Source: Sphingomonas sp. TDK1
Lineage (GTDB): Bacteria; Pseudomonadota; Alphaproteobacteria; Sphingomonadales; Sphingomonadaceae
Direction: 5' to 3'
Assembly: GCF_001650735.1 (NCBI RefSeq)
Contig: NZ_LXVY01000019.1
Location: 1 to 58,814 of the forward strand
DNA length: 58,814 nt
Shown: positions 27,492 to 35,476 of the stretch, in pieces
How the letters are laid out: each line of letters starts with the position of its first letter
Numbering within the stretch: position 1 is the stretch's first letter
Program-made: the position numbers and the translations under genes
Notes under the pieces: model-generated
What the model was told of the DNA's origin: nothing
The model's database searches: none
The model's input: only the letters and a program-made list of their open reading frames with translations

Positions 27492-28247
27492 TGCTATCAC
27501 CTTGCATCGTTTGCGAGTGGTGGAGCGCCCCAGGATAAGTTTGCGTCGAGTGGCGGATGGGGAAAAGGTGCCAGACACCGCCAACGGCCGCCAATTGGTC
27601 ACTCTCGCCGCCATGCGTCCGGGCAAGAAGGCCCCCGATTTCAAATTCGATGTCTCACTGCGTCTCACGCCTTCGGCGTGACTGCGCTCGCACGCCGCTG
27701 TGCGGTGCCGAGTCGGCTTGGCCGTCTCGTCCCTGCGGGTTTTGATCGCGGACGCTGCCGATCCTGCGGATCGGCGGCCGGCAGGTGCCGGCAGCGGAAC
27801 GCGGGTGCGGTGCGCGCGCTGGCGCACGCCTGCGGCGACACCAGGGCTTGCAGGTTGCTGGTGCCCGCGTGGCACACTTGCCCGGGCGGGAGGCGCGGGC
27901 GGCGGCTGGCGCACGTGCTGGCGCGCGCACGCCGCCCGCGCGAGGCCAGCCCGGGTGCAAGGGTGCGGGTTTTGGTCGGGGGCACCGTGGCAGCGCGTTT
28001 GCGCTGACAGGATGGTCGCCGCGCTTGGCGCGGCGGCGCTGGTGCGCCGGCACGCGGAAATGGCGGGGGGAGCGTCGCTGGCCTCTAGTCCTGCCGCGGC
28101 ATGCCGCAAGCCGGGCGGTGCCCGGCTCCTCCACGGTGTTTCGGCCTTCGGTGCGGCCTGCCTCTGACGGCAGGACTGCCGGTTCGCTCCTGCCGCTCCC
28201 CCCGCCCTTCCGGCGCCGGTTGCGGTGTTTTGAAAAGGAGCAGGACC
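27492..28247 (+). promoter_or_regulatory. Hairpin-rich non-coding leader upstream of ardC
   Basis: About 750 bases without a credible gene, very GC-rich and packed with short inverted repeats. Examples are TCACGCC/GGCGTGA near 27663-27680, GATCC/GGATC near 27758-27770, CCGGC/GCCGG near 27778-27791, GGGC/GCCC pairs and GCCGGGC/GCCCGGC near 28110-28126. It ends in AAGGAG, the ribosome binding site of ardC. Long structured leaders next to anti-restriction genes occur on conjugative plasmids, where single-stranded DNA can fold into promoters (Frpo/ssi type). That reading is inference. Confidence 0.4.
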
Positions 28248-29156
28248 ATGGGTGTTGGACACGAGAACCGTGCAAGCCTCTATGCCGAGGTGACGGGACG
28301 GGTGATTGCCGAACTGGAACAGGGACGGCTGCCCTGGGTGCAGCCTTGGGATGCAGCGGCGTGTGGTTGCGCGATGCCGGCGAATGCGGTGACCGGGCGG
28401 CGCTATTCGGGGATCAATGTGCTGATCCTCTGGGCTGCGGTGATCGAGGGACGCTATGCCTCGCAGCGCTGGCTGACCTTTCGGCAGGCGCAGGCAGCGG
28501 GTGGCAGCGTGCGACGCGGCGAACGGGGGACAACGATCTGCTATGCGGATCGCTTTACCTCGAAGGACGAGGCCGAGCGGGCGCGCGGTGAGGACCGGGA
28601 GGCGCGGCAGCTGGCCTTCCTCAAGCGGTTCACCGTGTTCAACGTCGACCAGTGCGAGGGGCTGCCGGAGCGGTTGGCTACGGTCGAGCAGAGCACGCCG
28701 GTGGCGGAGGCCGACCGCATTCCCGCTGCCCATGCGCTGATGGAAGCATGCGGCGCCGACTTCCGGATCGGAGGCGGCGAGGCCTATTACAGCCCGGGTA
28801 GCGACTATGTCGCGGTGCCGCCGCAGCTGGCATTTTACGACCGCATCAACTGGTATCGCACCGTGCTGCACGAACTGGGGCACTGGACCGGGCATGGCTC
28901 GCGACTGGGGCGAGACCAGTCGGGGGCATTTGGCAGCGCTGCCTATGCCCGCGAAGAGCTGGTCGCCGAGATGGCGAGCGCGTTCACCTGTGCGTCGCTG
29001 GCGATCCGGCCGACGGTGCGGCATGCCGATTATATTGGCAGCTGGCTGGCGGTGCTGCGTGAGGATGAAAAGGCGATCTTCCGGGCGGCGAGCGCTGCCA
29101 GCAAGGCAGCCGATTACCTGCTCGGCTTCGTCTCGGACGAGGAGGCGGGGCAATGA
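28248..29156 (+). CDS. ardC: ArdC-like anti-restriction protein
   Basis: A 302-residue protein. The N-terminal ArdC single-stranded-DNA-binding domain spans about 5-130 (VIAELEQGRLPWVQPWD, YSGINVLILW, WLTFRQAQAAGGSVRRGE). The C-terminal zincin-like metallopeptidase domain carries HELGHWTGH near residue 208, with a downstream Glu in AREELVAEMAS. ArdC proteins enter or act with transferred single-stranded DNA and protect it from restriction. AAGGAG seven bases before ATG 28248 fixes the start. Its stop overlaps the next gene in ATGATG. Its place in the predicted leading region of transfer suits early protection of incoming DNA. Confidence 0.9.
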   Translation: MGVGHENRASLYAEVTGRVIAELEQGRLPWVQPWDAAACGCAMPANAVTGRRYSGINVLILWAAVIEGRYASQRWLTFRQAQAAGGSVRRGERGTTICYADRFTSKDEAERARGEDREARQLAFLKRFTVFNVDQCEGLPERLATVEQSTPVAEADRIPAAHALMEACGADFRIGGGEAYYSPGSDYVAVPPQLAFYDRINWYRTVLHELGHWTGHGSRLGRDQSGAFGSAAYAREELVAEMASAFTCASLAIRPTVRHADYIGSWLAVLREDEKAIFRAASAASKAADYLLGFVSDEEAGQ

Positions 29157-29362
29157 TGCGTTGGCTTCGACTGCGGCGGATGCGCCGCGCCTTCCGGGCG
29201 CTTCCCGAGCGCGATCGGGCGATCTTCGGATCGGTGCGGTTCGATGATTGCGATTACATCGAAACGGCCGAGCGCCATGGCTGCACCGTGGCGGAGGTCG
29301 AGCAGACGGTCGCCCGCGTGCTGATCGCGCTGGGTCGAGCGGAGCGGGGCGAGCAGCCATGA
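29153..29362 (+). CDS. Small sigma-70 region-4-like protein
   Basis: A 69-residue basic protein: an arginine-rich start (WLRLRRMRRAFRALPERDR) followed by a helix-turn-helix-like segment (DYIETAERHGCTVAEVEQTV) as in sigma region 4. The LPERDRAIF phrase is the usual entry to that domain. It is too short to be a sigma factor and would act as a DNA-binding accessory. The start overlaps the ardC stop by four bases, so it is co-translated with ardC. Relatives accompany ardC in sphingomonad plasmids and islands, as far as I recall. Confidence 0.65.
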   Translation: MMRWLRLRRMRRAFRALPERDRAIFGSVRFDDCDYIETAERHGCTVAEVEQTVARVLIALGRAERGEQP

Positions 29363-29370
29363 GCGATGGG

Positions 29371-29400
29371 ACACCTCGCCCGGGGAACCGGGCGAGGTGT
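29371..29400. terminator. 13-bp perfect hairpin with GGAA tetraloop
   Basis: ACACCTCGCCCGG and CCGGGCGAGGTGT enclose GGAA, a GNRA-type loop. It lies nine bases after the sigma-like gene and 33 bases before the MNT-HEPN gene. There is no T run, so it could be a Rho-assisted terminator, an mRNA stabiliser or a folded single-strand element. Confidence 0.55.
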
Positions 29401-29432
29401 ACGCCGCAGCATCAGCGCGTTAGGATCAACGC

Positions 29433-30356
29433 ATGAGGACCAGCCTCGACCATCTGCCCCCAGCCAAGCAGCGCGAGCTGGAGCGCGTCGTCCAGATCCT
29501 GTTCGAGGAGTTTGGCGACGCGATCGCCATTGCAACGTCGGATTGGAAGAAGCAGGCGCGCATTCTCAAGGTCATCCTGTACGGCAGCTATGCGCGCGGC
29601 GGCTGGGTCGACGAGCCATACACGGCCAAGGGCTATCAGTCGGATTTCGACTTGCTGATCATCGTTAACAGCGACAAGCTGACCGACCGCGTAGAGTTCT
29701 GGGCGACGGCCGAGGATCGGCTCAACCGCGAACTGGCCATCACCAAGACGCTACGCACCCCCGTCAATTTCATCGTGCACACCCTGCAGGAGGTGAACGA
29801 TGGGCTGGCGCACGGGCGGTACTTCTTCATGGACGTCGCCCGCGACGGCATCGCGCTCTACGAGAGCGATCCGAGCGAACTGCACAAGCCGAAGCCCAAG
29901 ACGCCGCCGCAGGCAGTGGCGATGGCCCGAGAGTATTTTGAAGAATGGCTGCCGGCTGCGATGTCACGCTTCAAGCTAGCGCGGTATGCCATGGCAGAAG
30001 GCCTCAACAGGGACGCGGCTTTCGACCTTCATCAGACCGCCGAGCGCTTGTATCACTGCGTGCTGCTAGTCTGCACCTTCTACACGCCCCATGTGCATAA
30101 TTTGGCCTTCCTGCGTACCCAGGCTGAACGCATCGACCCGCGTTTGGTCGACGCTTGGCCACGTGACCAGCGCATCGATCGCTCTCGCTTCGAGAAGCTG
30201 AAGGAAGCCTATGTGAAGGCGCGCTATTCGAAGCATTATCGGATCAGCGCCGAGGAATTGGCGTGGCTGGGCGAACGCGTCGAAGTGCTGGGGCAGGCGG
30301 TGCAGGTGATCTGCGAAGAACGCATCGCCGCGCTGGAGCAAGCTGCCGCCGCATGA
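29433..30356 (+). CDS. MNT-HEPN fusion (nucleotidyltransferase joined to HEPN domain)
   Basis: A 307-residue protein. Residues about 40-150 form a minimal nucleotidyltransferase with LYGSYARGGWVDE and SDFDLLIIV, giving the GS-x-D-x-D motif. Residues about 165-300 form a HEPN domain: AREYFEEWLPAAMSRFKLAR, then AAFDLHQTAERLYHCVLL and HVHNLAFL. In two-gene MNT/HEPN toxin-antitoxin pairs the nucleotidyltransferase modifies and silences the HEPN RNase. Here both are in one chain, as in some stand-alone defence-island proteins. The exact RNase motif R-x4-6-H is not certain from sequence alone. It sits between ardC and the transfer genes and ends just before a strong terminator. Confidence 0.85.
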   Translation: MRTSLDHLPPAKQRELERVVQILFEEFGDAIAIATSDWKKQARILKVILYGSYARGGWVDEPYTAKGYQSDFDLLIIVNSDKLTDRVEFWATAEDRLNRELAITKTLRTPVNFIVHTLQEVNDGLAHGRYFFMDVARDGIALYESDPSELHKPKPKTPPQAVAMAREYFEEWLPAAMSRFKLARYAMAEGLNRDAAFDLHQTAERLYHCVLLVCTFYTPHVHNLAFLRTQAERIDPRLVDAWPRDQRIDRSRFEKLKEAYVKARYSKHYRISAEELAWLGERVEVLGQAVQVICEERIAALEQAAAA

Positions 30357-30359
30357 TCG

Positions 30360-30392
30360 TCGCGCGCCGAGGCGTTGAGCCTCGGCGCGCGA
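30360..30392. terminator. 14-bp hairpin between convergent genes
   Basis: TCGCGCGCCGAGGC and GCCTCGGCGCGCGA flank the loop GTTGA. It lies between the stops of the MNT-HEPN gene (rightward) and mucR (leftward), so it probably serves both transcripts. Confidence 0.75.
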
Positions 30393-30398
30393 TTGAAT

Positions 30399-30908
30399 TC
30401 AGGTAGTCGGTGCCGCCTTTGCGCGCGGCTTGCGCGCGGGCTTAGGTGCGGGCGCTTCGGCAGGCGCGTTGCGTGCTGCGCGGCCCTTGGCGCCCAGCCC
30501 GATCTTGTGCGCCATCGCGCGACGCTGCTCCGAATAGGTCGGCGCCACCATCGGATAATCGGCCTTCAGATTGTAGCGCGCCCGATATTCCTCGGGCGTC
30601 AGGCCGTGCGTGCTCAGATGCCGGCGCAGTGTCCGGTATGGCTTGCCGTCGATCAGCGAGATGATGTGGTCTTTCGAGGTCAGCGATTTGCGGACCGAGA
30701 CGGCCGGCGTGAATTCTTCCGACGCAGTTTCTTCGCTCGCAACTTCTGCGCTCGTGACACCACCTGAAAGTTCAATCACATCTGCATGCATCTTCCGCAG
30801 AAACGTGGAGACATCGTCCATCGTCGCGCGATTGTTCGGGTTCGATAGCCAGGCAATGGTGAGGTCGCTTGCGAGTTCAACGGGGTTGGTATTGCTCTGC
30901 TCAGACAT
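30399..30908 (-). CDS. mucR: MucR/Ros-family transcriptional regulator
   Basis: A 169-residue regulator of the alphaproteobacterial Ros/MucR group. The diagnostic block is PYRTLRRHLSTHGLTPEEYR followed by ARYNLKADYPMVAPTYSEQR. The region where classic Ros has CxxC reads HIISLIDGKPYRT, so both zinc-binding cysteines are missing, as in some natural zinc-free MucR-like proteins. The C-terminus is an Ala/Pro/Lys tail (APAPKPARKPRAKAA) likely to contact DNA nonspecifically. The start at 30908 has AAGGAG and GGGA upstream; 30938 is a longer option without a site. Such proteins silence AT-rich horizontally acquired DNA, and here it may govern the transfer genes. Confidence 0.85.
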   Translation of the reverse strand: MSEQSNTNPVELASDLTIAWLSNPNNRATMDDVSTFLRKMHADVIELSGGVTSAEVASEETASEEFTPAVSVRKSLTSKDHIISLIDGKPYRTLRRHLSTHGLTPEEYRARYNLKADYPMVAPTYSEQRRAMAHKIGLGAKGRAARNAPAEAPAPKPARKPRAKAAPTT

Positions 30909-30953
30909 TCTGCGTCCCTGCTCCTTGTTTTGCGGCATGCTGCCGGCAGTTTG

Positions 30954-30959
30954 ATTATA
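30954..30959 (-). promoter_or_regulatory. Possible -10 box of mucR
   Basis: A perfect TATAAT on the minus strand, 45 bases upstream of the chosen mucR start, in a short AT-rich patch. No good -35 at 17 bases is evident, so confidence is low. Confidence 0.35.
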
Positions 30960-31008
30960 GGAGCGTGCGTCTTCCGTCTGCTAAAATATATTGGAAAACG
31001 CTACGCCT

Positions 31009-31224
31009 TTACTCATTCTGCAGCTGCTCAAACGCCCGATGCCCACGTCTTCGCCATAAGGTCAGCGCGTGATCGCGTCGTTGGCTTTTCAGCGTGGCAG
31101 CAGCGTCGATCATGACGCCGAACAATACGGCGCGATCATCGTCGGTGAGTTCGACCAATCCGGCTTTGGCAACCAGCCCACCCAGTTCGATCAGTTGGCG
31201 CGTTCGTTCGCGGCGCTTCACCAT
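31009..31224 (-). CDS. traD: Conjugal transfer protein TraD (small Ti-type)
   Basis: A 71-residue basic protein, the usual length of Ti-plasmid-type TraD (unrelated to the F-plasmid coupling protein of that name). The start MVKRRERTRQLIELGGLVAK and the core AGLVELTDDDRAVLFGVMID are typical. The frame continues upstream to 31359, but 31224 gives the canonical N-terminus and leaves 13 bases after traC. TraC and TraD help the relaxase process oriT. It is the second gene of the leftward traC-traD unit that faces away from oriT and traA, as in Ti plasmids. Confidence 0.8.
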   Translation of the reverse strand: MVKRRERTRQLIELGGLVAKAGLVELTDDDRAVLFGVMIDAAATLKSQRRDHALTLWRRRGHRAFEQLQNE

Positions 31225-31237
31225 CCAGTCCCGCGTG

Positions 31238-31561
31238 TTATTCCGCGCTCGCTGCGCTTCCAAGCGGTGCCGCGCCGCTGTCAGCTGCCGCAGGCGATGC
31301 CGCACGCGAACGAGTGCTGCCGCGAGCTTTCCCCTGTCGCAGAAAGAAGGTCGCGCCACGCTGGCGCCAGTCCTCCCGAGCGATCATGTCGGACACGCTG
31401 ACAGCGGCGAGCAGCGCGCCTGCCAATTGCTCGACCGGCAGTGCATCGGCACCGGTCGCGACTACCAGCTCGCCAAGCTGCTGGAGCTTGGCTTGTTTGA
31501 GCTGTCGCGCCTTGTTGTCGAGCGCCTTCAGCTCCGAATCAAAGTCACGCGGTTTGCGCAT
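31238..31561 (-). CDS. traC: Conjugal transfer protein TraC (Ti-type accessory)
   Basis: A 107-residue protein: coiled start (FDSELKALDNKARQLKQAKL) followed by LGELVVATGADALPVEQLAG and REDWRQRGATFF, the pattern of small Ti-type TraC/TraD-like relaxosome proteins. It starts close to the oriT candidate and is transcribed away from traA. The C-terminal third is low-complexity (Ser/Ala). A role in relaxosome assembly at oriT is known for the family and inferred here from context. Confidence 0.75.
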   Translation of the reverse strand: MRKPRDFDSELKALDNKARQLKQAKLQQLGELVVATGADALPVEQLAGALLAAVSVSDMIAREDWRQRGATFFLRQGKARGSTRSRAASPAAADSGAAPLGSAASAE

Positions 31562-31733
31562 CGAACCCTCCGCAGTTGATGGATGATGCGTGGTGATTTA
31601 GGAACTGCGTCGATAAGCGCAAATGTCGTGAAACATCTTGGGATGATCACGTCGCGAAAAAGATGAAATCTTTTGAGCGCGCGCTTATACGTCGTGCCGA
31701 CGTCGCTTGTTTTAGTGTACGTGAAGTGTCGCT
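31562..31733 (-). other. oriT: Candidate origin of transfer (oriT, RSF1010/Ti type)
   Basis: The intergenic space between divergent traC and traA is where Ti-type plasmids keep oriT. On the minus strand the text reads TATAAGCGCGCGCT (31688-31675 region); TAAGCGCGCGCT matches the RSF1010/pTF1-type nick TAAGTGCG/CCCT at 9 to 10 of 12 positions, placing the nick between 31680 and 31679. A perfect inverted repeat ACGTCG-TGC-CGACGT (31689-31703) sits directly 5' of it on that strand, as in RSF1010. GCGCTTATACGTCG on the plus strand also resembles the Ti nick region. The transferred strand would be the minus strand, leading leftward through traC, mucR and ardC, with traA last. Confidence 0.65.
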
Positions 31734-34700
31734 ATGGCGATCTACCACTTCTCGGCCAAGATCATCAGTCGCGCCAGCGGATCGTCGGCGCTTGCCGCTG
31801 CCGCGTATCGCTCCGCCTCGCGGCTGCACGACCAACGGCTCGATCGGCACCACGACTTCTCCAACAAGGCCGGCGTCGTGCATTCCGAAGTGCTGCTGCC
31901 GGACGGCGCACCCGAGCATCTCGCCGATCGCGAAGAACTGTGGAATGCCGTCGAAGCGGTGGAGCTGCGCAAGGACGCGCAGCTTGCCCGCGAGATCGAA
32001 TTCGCCATCCCGCGCGAGCTGAACCAGGCCGAGGGCATTCGGCTCGCGCGCGACTTCGTCCAGGCCGAGTTCGTCGACCGCGGGATGGTCGCCGATCTCA
32101 ATGTCCATTGGGATATCGGCGCCGATGGCGAAGCGAAGCCGCATGGGCATGTCATGCTGGCATTGCGCGAGGTGGATGCGGACGGGTTCAGCAACAAGAA
32201 CCGCGACTGGAACCGCACCGATCTGCTGGAGAAATGGCGCGAGCGCTGGGCCGGGCACGTCAATGCGCGGCTGGCCGAATTGGATATCGATGCACGTGTC
32301 GATCACCGCTCGCTAGAAGCGCAGGGCATCGAGCTGGAGCCGCAGCACAAGATCGGCCCGGCAGCGGCGCGTATGGCCGAACAGGGGCTGTCGCCCGAAC
32401 GGCTCGAAGAGCATCGCGAGATCGCGCGCGCCAATGGTGAGAAACTGCTCGCCGACCCGGCGCTGGCGCTCGACGCGATCACCCGCACCCAGGCGACCTT
32501 CACCACCCGCGATCTGGCGATGTTCGTGCATCGGTACAGCGAAGGGAAAGAGCAGTTCGATCAGGTGATGGCGGCGGTGCGCGCGTCGCCCGACCTGGTG
32601 AAGCTGGGCAAGGACGGACGCGGCGAAGAACGCTTTACCAGCCGCGATATGATCGAGACCGAGGCGCGGCTGGAGCGCGCGACCGTGAAGCTCGACGCCC
32701 GTCGCGGCCATGGCATGGACGAGCAGCATCGCAAGCTTGCCTTGGCACGCGCCGAGATGCGCGGGCTGATTCTGTCGAGCGAGCAGCGCAGCGCCTTCGA
32801 TCATGTCACCAGCGGCAAAGATCTGGGCGTCGTCGTCGGTTATGCGGGTACCGGCAAGTCGGCGATGCTCGGCGTTGCGCGGGAAGCATGGGAGAGTGCC
32901 GGTTATCAGGTGCAGGGCTTGGCGCTTTCCGGCATCGCCGCCGAGAATTTGGAGAGCGGCTCCGGCATCGCGTCGCGCACCATCGCCAGCACCGAACATC
33001 AATGGGCGCAGGGGCGGGAGCTGCTGACCGACAGGTCGATCCTCGTGATCGACGAAGCCGGCATGATCGGCACCCGCCAGATGGAGCGGGTGATTGCCGA
33101 AGCCGAGAAGCGCCGCGCCAAGGTGGTGCTGGTAGGTGATCCCGAGCAGTTGCAGGCGATCGAGGCGGGGGCGGCGTTCCGATCGGTGGCCGAGCGGCAT
33201 GGTGCAATCGAGATCACCGACATTCGTCGGCAGCGCGAAGACTGGCAGCGCATGGCAACGCGCCAGCTTGCCACCGGCCGCACGGCCGAGGCGCTGGGGG
33301 CCTATGCCCAGGCCGGCATGGTCGTCGACTCGGAGACGCGAGTGGATGCCCGATCGACGCTGATCGCGCGTTGGGATCGCGAGCGGATCGCCGATCCGAC
33401 GGCGTCGCGCATGATTCTGACCCACACCAACCAGGAATGCGATGAACTGAATGCGCTGGCCCGGAACGCGATGAACCGCAGTGGGGCATTAGATGCTGAT
33501 ATTGCAGTAGAAACCACCCGCGGAGAACGCTTGTTCGGCGCCGGGGACAGGGTCATGTTCCTGCGCAACGAACGCAGCCTGGGTGTGAAGAATGGCAGTC
33601 TCGGCACCATCGAACAGATCAATCACGCCCGCATGGCCGTGCGGCTCGACGATGGTCGCCAGGTCGCCTTCGACCACAAGAATTATTGTGACGTCACCCA
33701 TGGCTATGCCGCCACGATTCACAAGGCGCAGGGTGTCACCGTCGATCGCGTCCATGTGCTGGCAACGCCGGGCCTTGATCGGCACGCTGCCTATGTCGCG
33801 CTTTCGCGTCACCGCGACGCGGTGCAGCTCTATTATGGCCGCGACGACTTCGCTGACCAGGGCAAGCTTGCCCGCACCCTGTCGCGCGACCGGCCCAAGG
33901 ACAATGCCCTCGACTATGATGCCGCTGCCGAGCGTTTCGCCGCACGGCGCGGCGTCGAGCGGTCGCGCATCCTCGATACGCTTGCAAGGGAGCCGCTCGC
34001 CGAACCCGAGCGCAGCGCACCTGCACCTGCACGGCGACGGGGCATGTTCGACGGGTTGCGGTTGTCCATCCCCGAGCCCGAACGCGCGCCAACCAAGCTG
34101 CGCTTCGACGGGCTCAAGCTATCGACGTCGGCGACTGCGCCCGAGGCATCAGCAACCCAGAAACTGGAGCGGGCGGTCGAAGGCTATGCGCGTGCCGTGC
34201 AGGATGCAGGCCGTATGACCGGGCAGGGGCGTGCGCCCCTCGAAGTTCAGAAGGCGGCCCTTGCGCGCACCGCCGCGGCGATCAACGGGCTGCATCCCCA
34301 CGGCGCCCAAGCTCTCGATATGGCGTTCGAGCGAACGCCGGGCCTGGTCAGGGAAGCGGCCAATGGTCGCACCGCCAATGCCATCCGCCAGATGCAGCTC
34401 GAAGCCGAGGTGCGCACCAACCCCGAACTGCGCGCGGACCGGTTCGTGCAGGCTTGGCAGCAGCTTCAGGCTCGGCGGGGCAAGCTCAGCGGGTGGGAGA
34501 ATGAAGAGAAGCGCGCCGGCGTCGAAAACGCCATGCGGTCGATGGCGAAGGGGCTGGAGAAAGACCCGGCCCTAGGCGCCGCGCTCAGCCGCAGAGGCAG
34601 TCAGCTGTTCGGGCGGCAATGGTCTCCGGAATGGTCGCCGGGCAGCCGCGATGGCGGTGTCGGTCAGGCGCTCGGCGATGATGCCCGCACCCGTTCGATC

Positions 34701-34757
34701 ATCCGCCAGCTCACCTTCTCGATCGATCGCGATCGGGGCCTAGGGATTGGAATGTAG
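31734..34757 (+). CDS. traA: Ti-type conjugative relaxase/helicase TraA (MOBQ)
   Basis: A 1007-residue relaxase. The N-terminal MobA/MobL nickase domain spans about 1-230, with the metal-binding histidines in HWDIGADGEAKPHGHVMLAL and an early Tyr in AAAYRSASRL. A RecD-like helicase follows: Walker A VVGYAGTGKSAML near 367, VIDEAGMIGTRQM near 438, GDPEQLQAIEAG and the C-terminal motif YAATIHKAQGVTVD near 655. The last 250 residues are a poorly conserved helical tail. It would nick oriT and unwind the transferred strand. A complete TraA without TraG or TrbE-like genes nearby means transfer needs a helper system. It ends two bases before the DUF6118 gene. Confidence 0.93.
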   Translation: MAIYHFSAKIISRASGSSALAAAAYRSASRLHDQRLDRHHDFSNKAGVVHSEVLLPDGAPEHLADREELWNAVEAVELRKDAQLAREIEFAIPRELNQAEGIRLARDFVQAEFVDRGMVADLNVHWDIGADGEAKPHGHVMLALREVDADGFSNKNRDWNRTDLLEKWRERWAGHVNARLAELDIDARVDHRSLEAQGIELEPQHKIGPAAARMAEQGLSPERLEEHREIARANGEKLLADPALALDAITRTQATFTTRDLAMFVHRYSEGKEQFDQVMAAVRASPDLVKLGKDGRGEERFTSRDMIETEARLERATVKLDARRGHGMDEQHRKLALARAEMRGLILSSEQRSAFDHVTSGKDLGVVVGYAGTGKSAMLGVAREAWESAGYQVQGLALSGIAAENLESGSGIASRTIASTEHQWAQGRELLTDRSILVIDEAGMIGTRQMERVIAEAEKRRAKVVLVGDPEQLQAIEAGAAFRSVAERHGAIEITDIRRQREDWQRMATRQLATGRTAEALGAYAQAGMVVDSETRVDARSTLIARWDRERIADPTASRMILTHTNQECDELNALARNAMNRSGALDADIAVETTRGERLFGAGDRVMFLRNERSLGVKNGSLGTIEQINHARMAVRLDDGRQVAFDHKNYCDVTHGYAATIHKAQGVTVDRVHVLATPGLDRHAAYVALSRHRDAVQLYYGRDDFADQGKLARTLSRDRPKDNALDYDAAAERFAARRGVERSRILDTLAREPLAEPERSAPAPARRRGMFDGLRLSIPEPERAPTKLRFDGLKLSTSATAPEASATQKLERAVEGYARAVQDAGRMTGQGRAPLEVQKAALARTAAAINGLHPHGAQALDMAFERTPGLVREAANGRTANAIRQMQLEAEVRTNPELRADRFVQAWQQLQARRGKLSGWENEEKRAGVENAMRSMAKGLEKDPALGAALSRRGSQLFGRQWSPEWSPGSRDGGVGQALGDDARTRSIIRQLTFSIDRDRGLGIGM

Positions 34758-34759
34758 CC

Positions 34760-35464
34760 ATGGGTATCCACGAACCTCCCGTAGAGCCGGACCAGACCGT
34801 CCAGGCGTTCAACGACATGTCGCGCAAGCTTGCGGGGCTAACCGCTGCAATCGATGGCTTCGCCGCGCGGCAGCAGGAATTGCATGCGCGCGACTACGGC
34901 CCGGATCTGGAGAAGATCCGCGACGGCTATGAGAAGGTTTGCGGTGCGATCAACATCCTCGCCAAGCGCCCGGCGATGACATTGACGCCGCAGGAGGTCG
35001 CCAAGCAGATCGAAGCGGCTGGCGCGCAGGGGCGTGCGGACGACCATCGGGCGTGGAGCGGCGCCAGCCAGACCCTATCCGGCACCGTGCGAGAACTGAA
35101 GGGGATTGTCGCGTCGGCCCACGCCGCGGAGACCCAGCGGCTGTGGATCGCGGGGGCGGCGGCTTTGGCACTATTGGTGGGCTTCGCTTCCGGCACCGCC
35201 GTCCCAACGGTTATCGCTCAGCTCGCGCCCGAGAGTTGGCATTGGCCAGAGGCGCGGGCCGCTGCGTTGCTCAGGCGCACACCTTGGGACGCCGGCGTGC
35301 GGCTCATGCAGGTTGCCAACCCGCCGGAGGCGCGTGCGTTGGCTGAGGCAGCGCGGCTTTCAAAGGATAACGCTGACGTTCTTCAAGGGTGCCGGAAACG
35401 CGCCGAGCAGCTCAGTGGCACGGTGAACTGCTCCATCAAAATTTCGAACGCTAGGCTCGATTGA
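34760..35464 (+). CDS. DUF6118 membrane protein downstream of TraA
   Basis: A 234-residue protein with helical N-terminal half (FNDMSRKLAGLTAAIDGFAA), one membrane helix near 135-155 (LWIAGAAALALLVGFASG) and a C-terminal domain ending in Cys-containing GCRKRAEQLSGTVNC. This is the DUF6118 pattern that regularly follows traA in sphingomonad plasmids and islands. Function is unknown; coupling to traA (two-base gap) points to a role in transfer. The left end of an IS fragment begins 12 bases after its stop. Confidence 0.8.
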   Translation: MGIHEPPVEPDQTVQAFNDMSRKLAGLTAAIDGFAARQQELHARDYGPDLEKIRDGYEKVCGAINILAKRPAMTLTPQEVAKQIEAAGAQGRADDHRAWSGASQTLSGTVRELKGIVASAHAAETQRLWIAGAAALALLVGFASGTAVPTVIAQLAPESWHWPEARAAALLRRTPWDAGVRLMQVANPPEARALAEAARLSKDNADVLQGCRKRAEQLSGTVNCSIKISNARLD

Positions 35465-35476
35465 AGATTTTCCTTC

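Noticed and set aside
27492..28247. CRISPR array or tandem repeat in the hairpin-rich leader
   Set aside because: The inverted repeats differ in sequence and spacing; there is no constant repeat unit.
27492..29360. Long minus-strand open frame leading into alpA
   Set aside because: Only the last 73 residues resemble a protein family; the rest is antisense to ardC and the structured leader.
31009..31359. Longer 116-residue reading of TraD
   Set aside because: The first 45 residues overlap traC in another frame; start at 31224 gives the canonical 71-residue protein.
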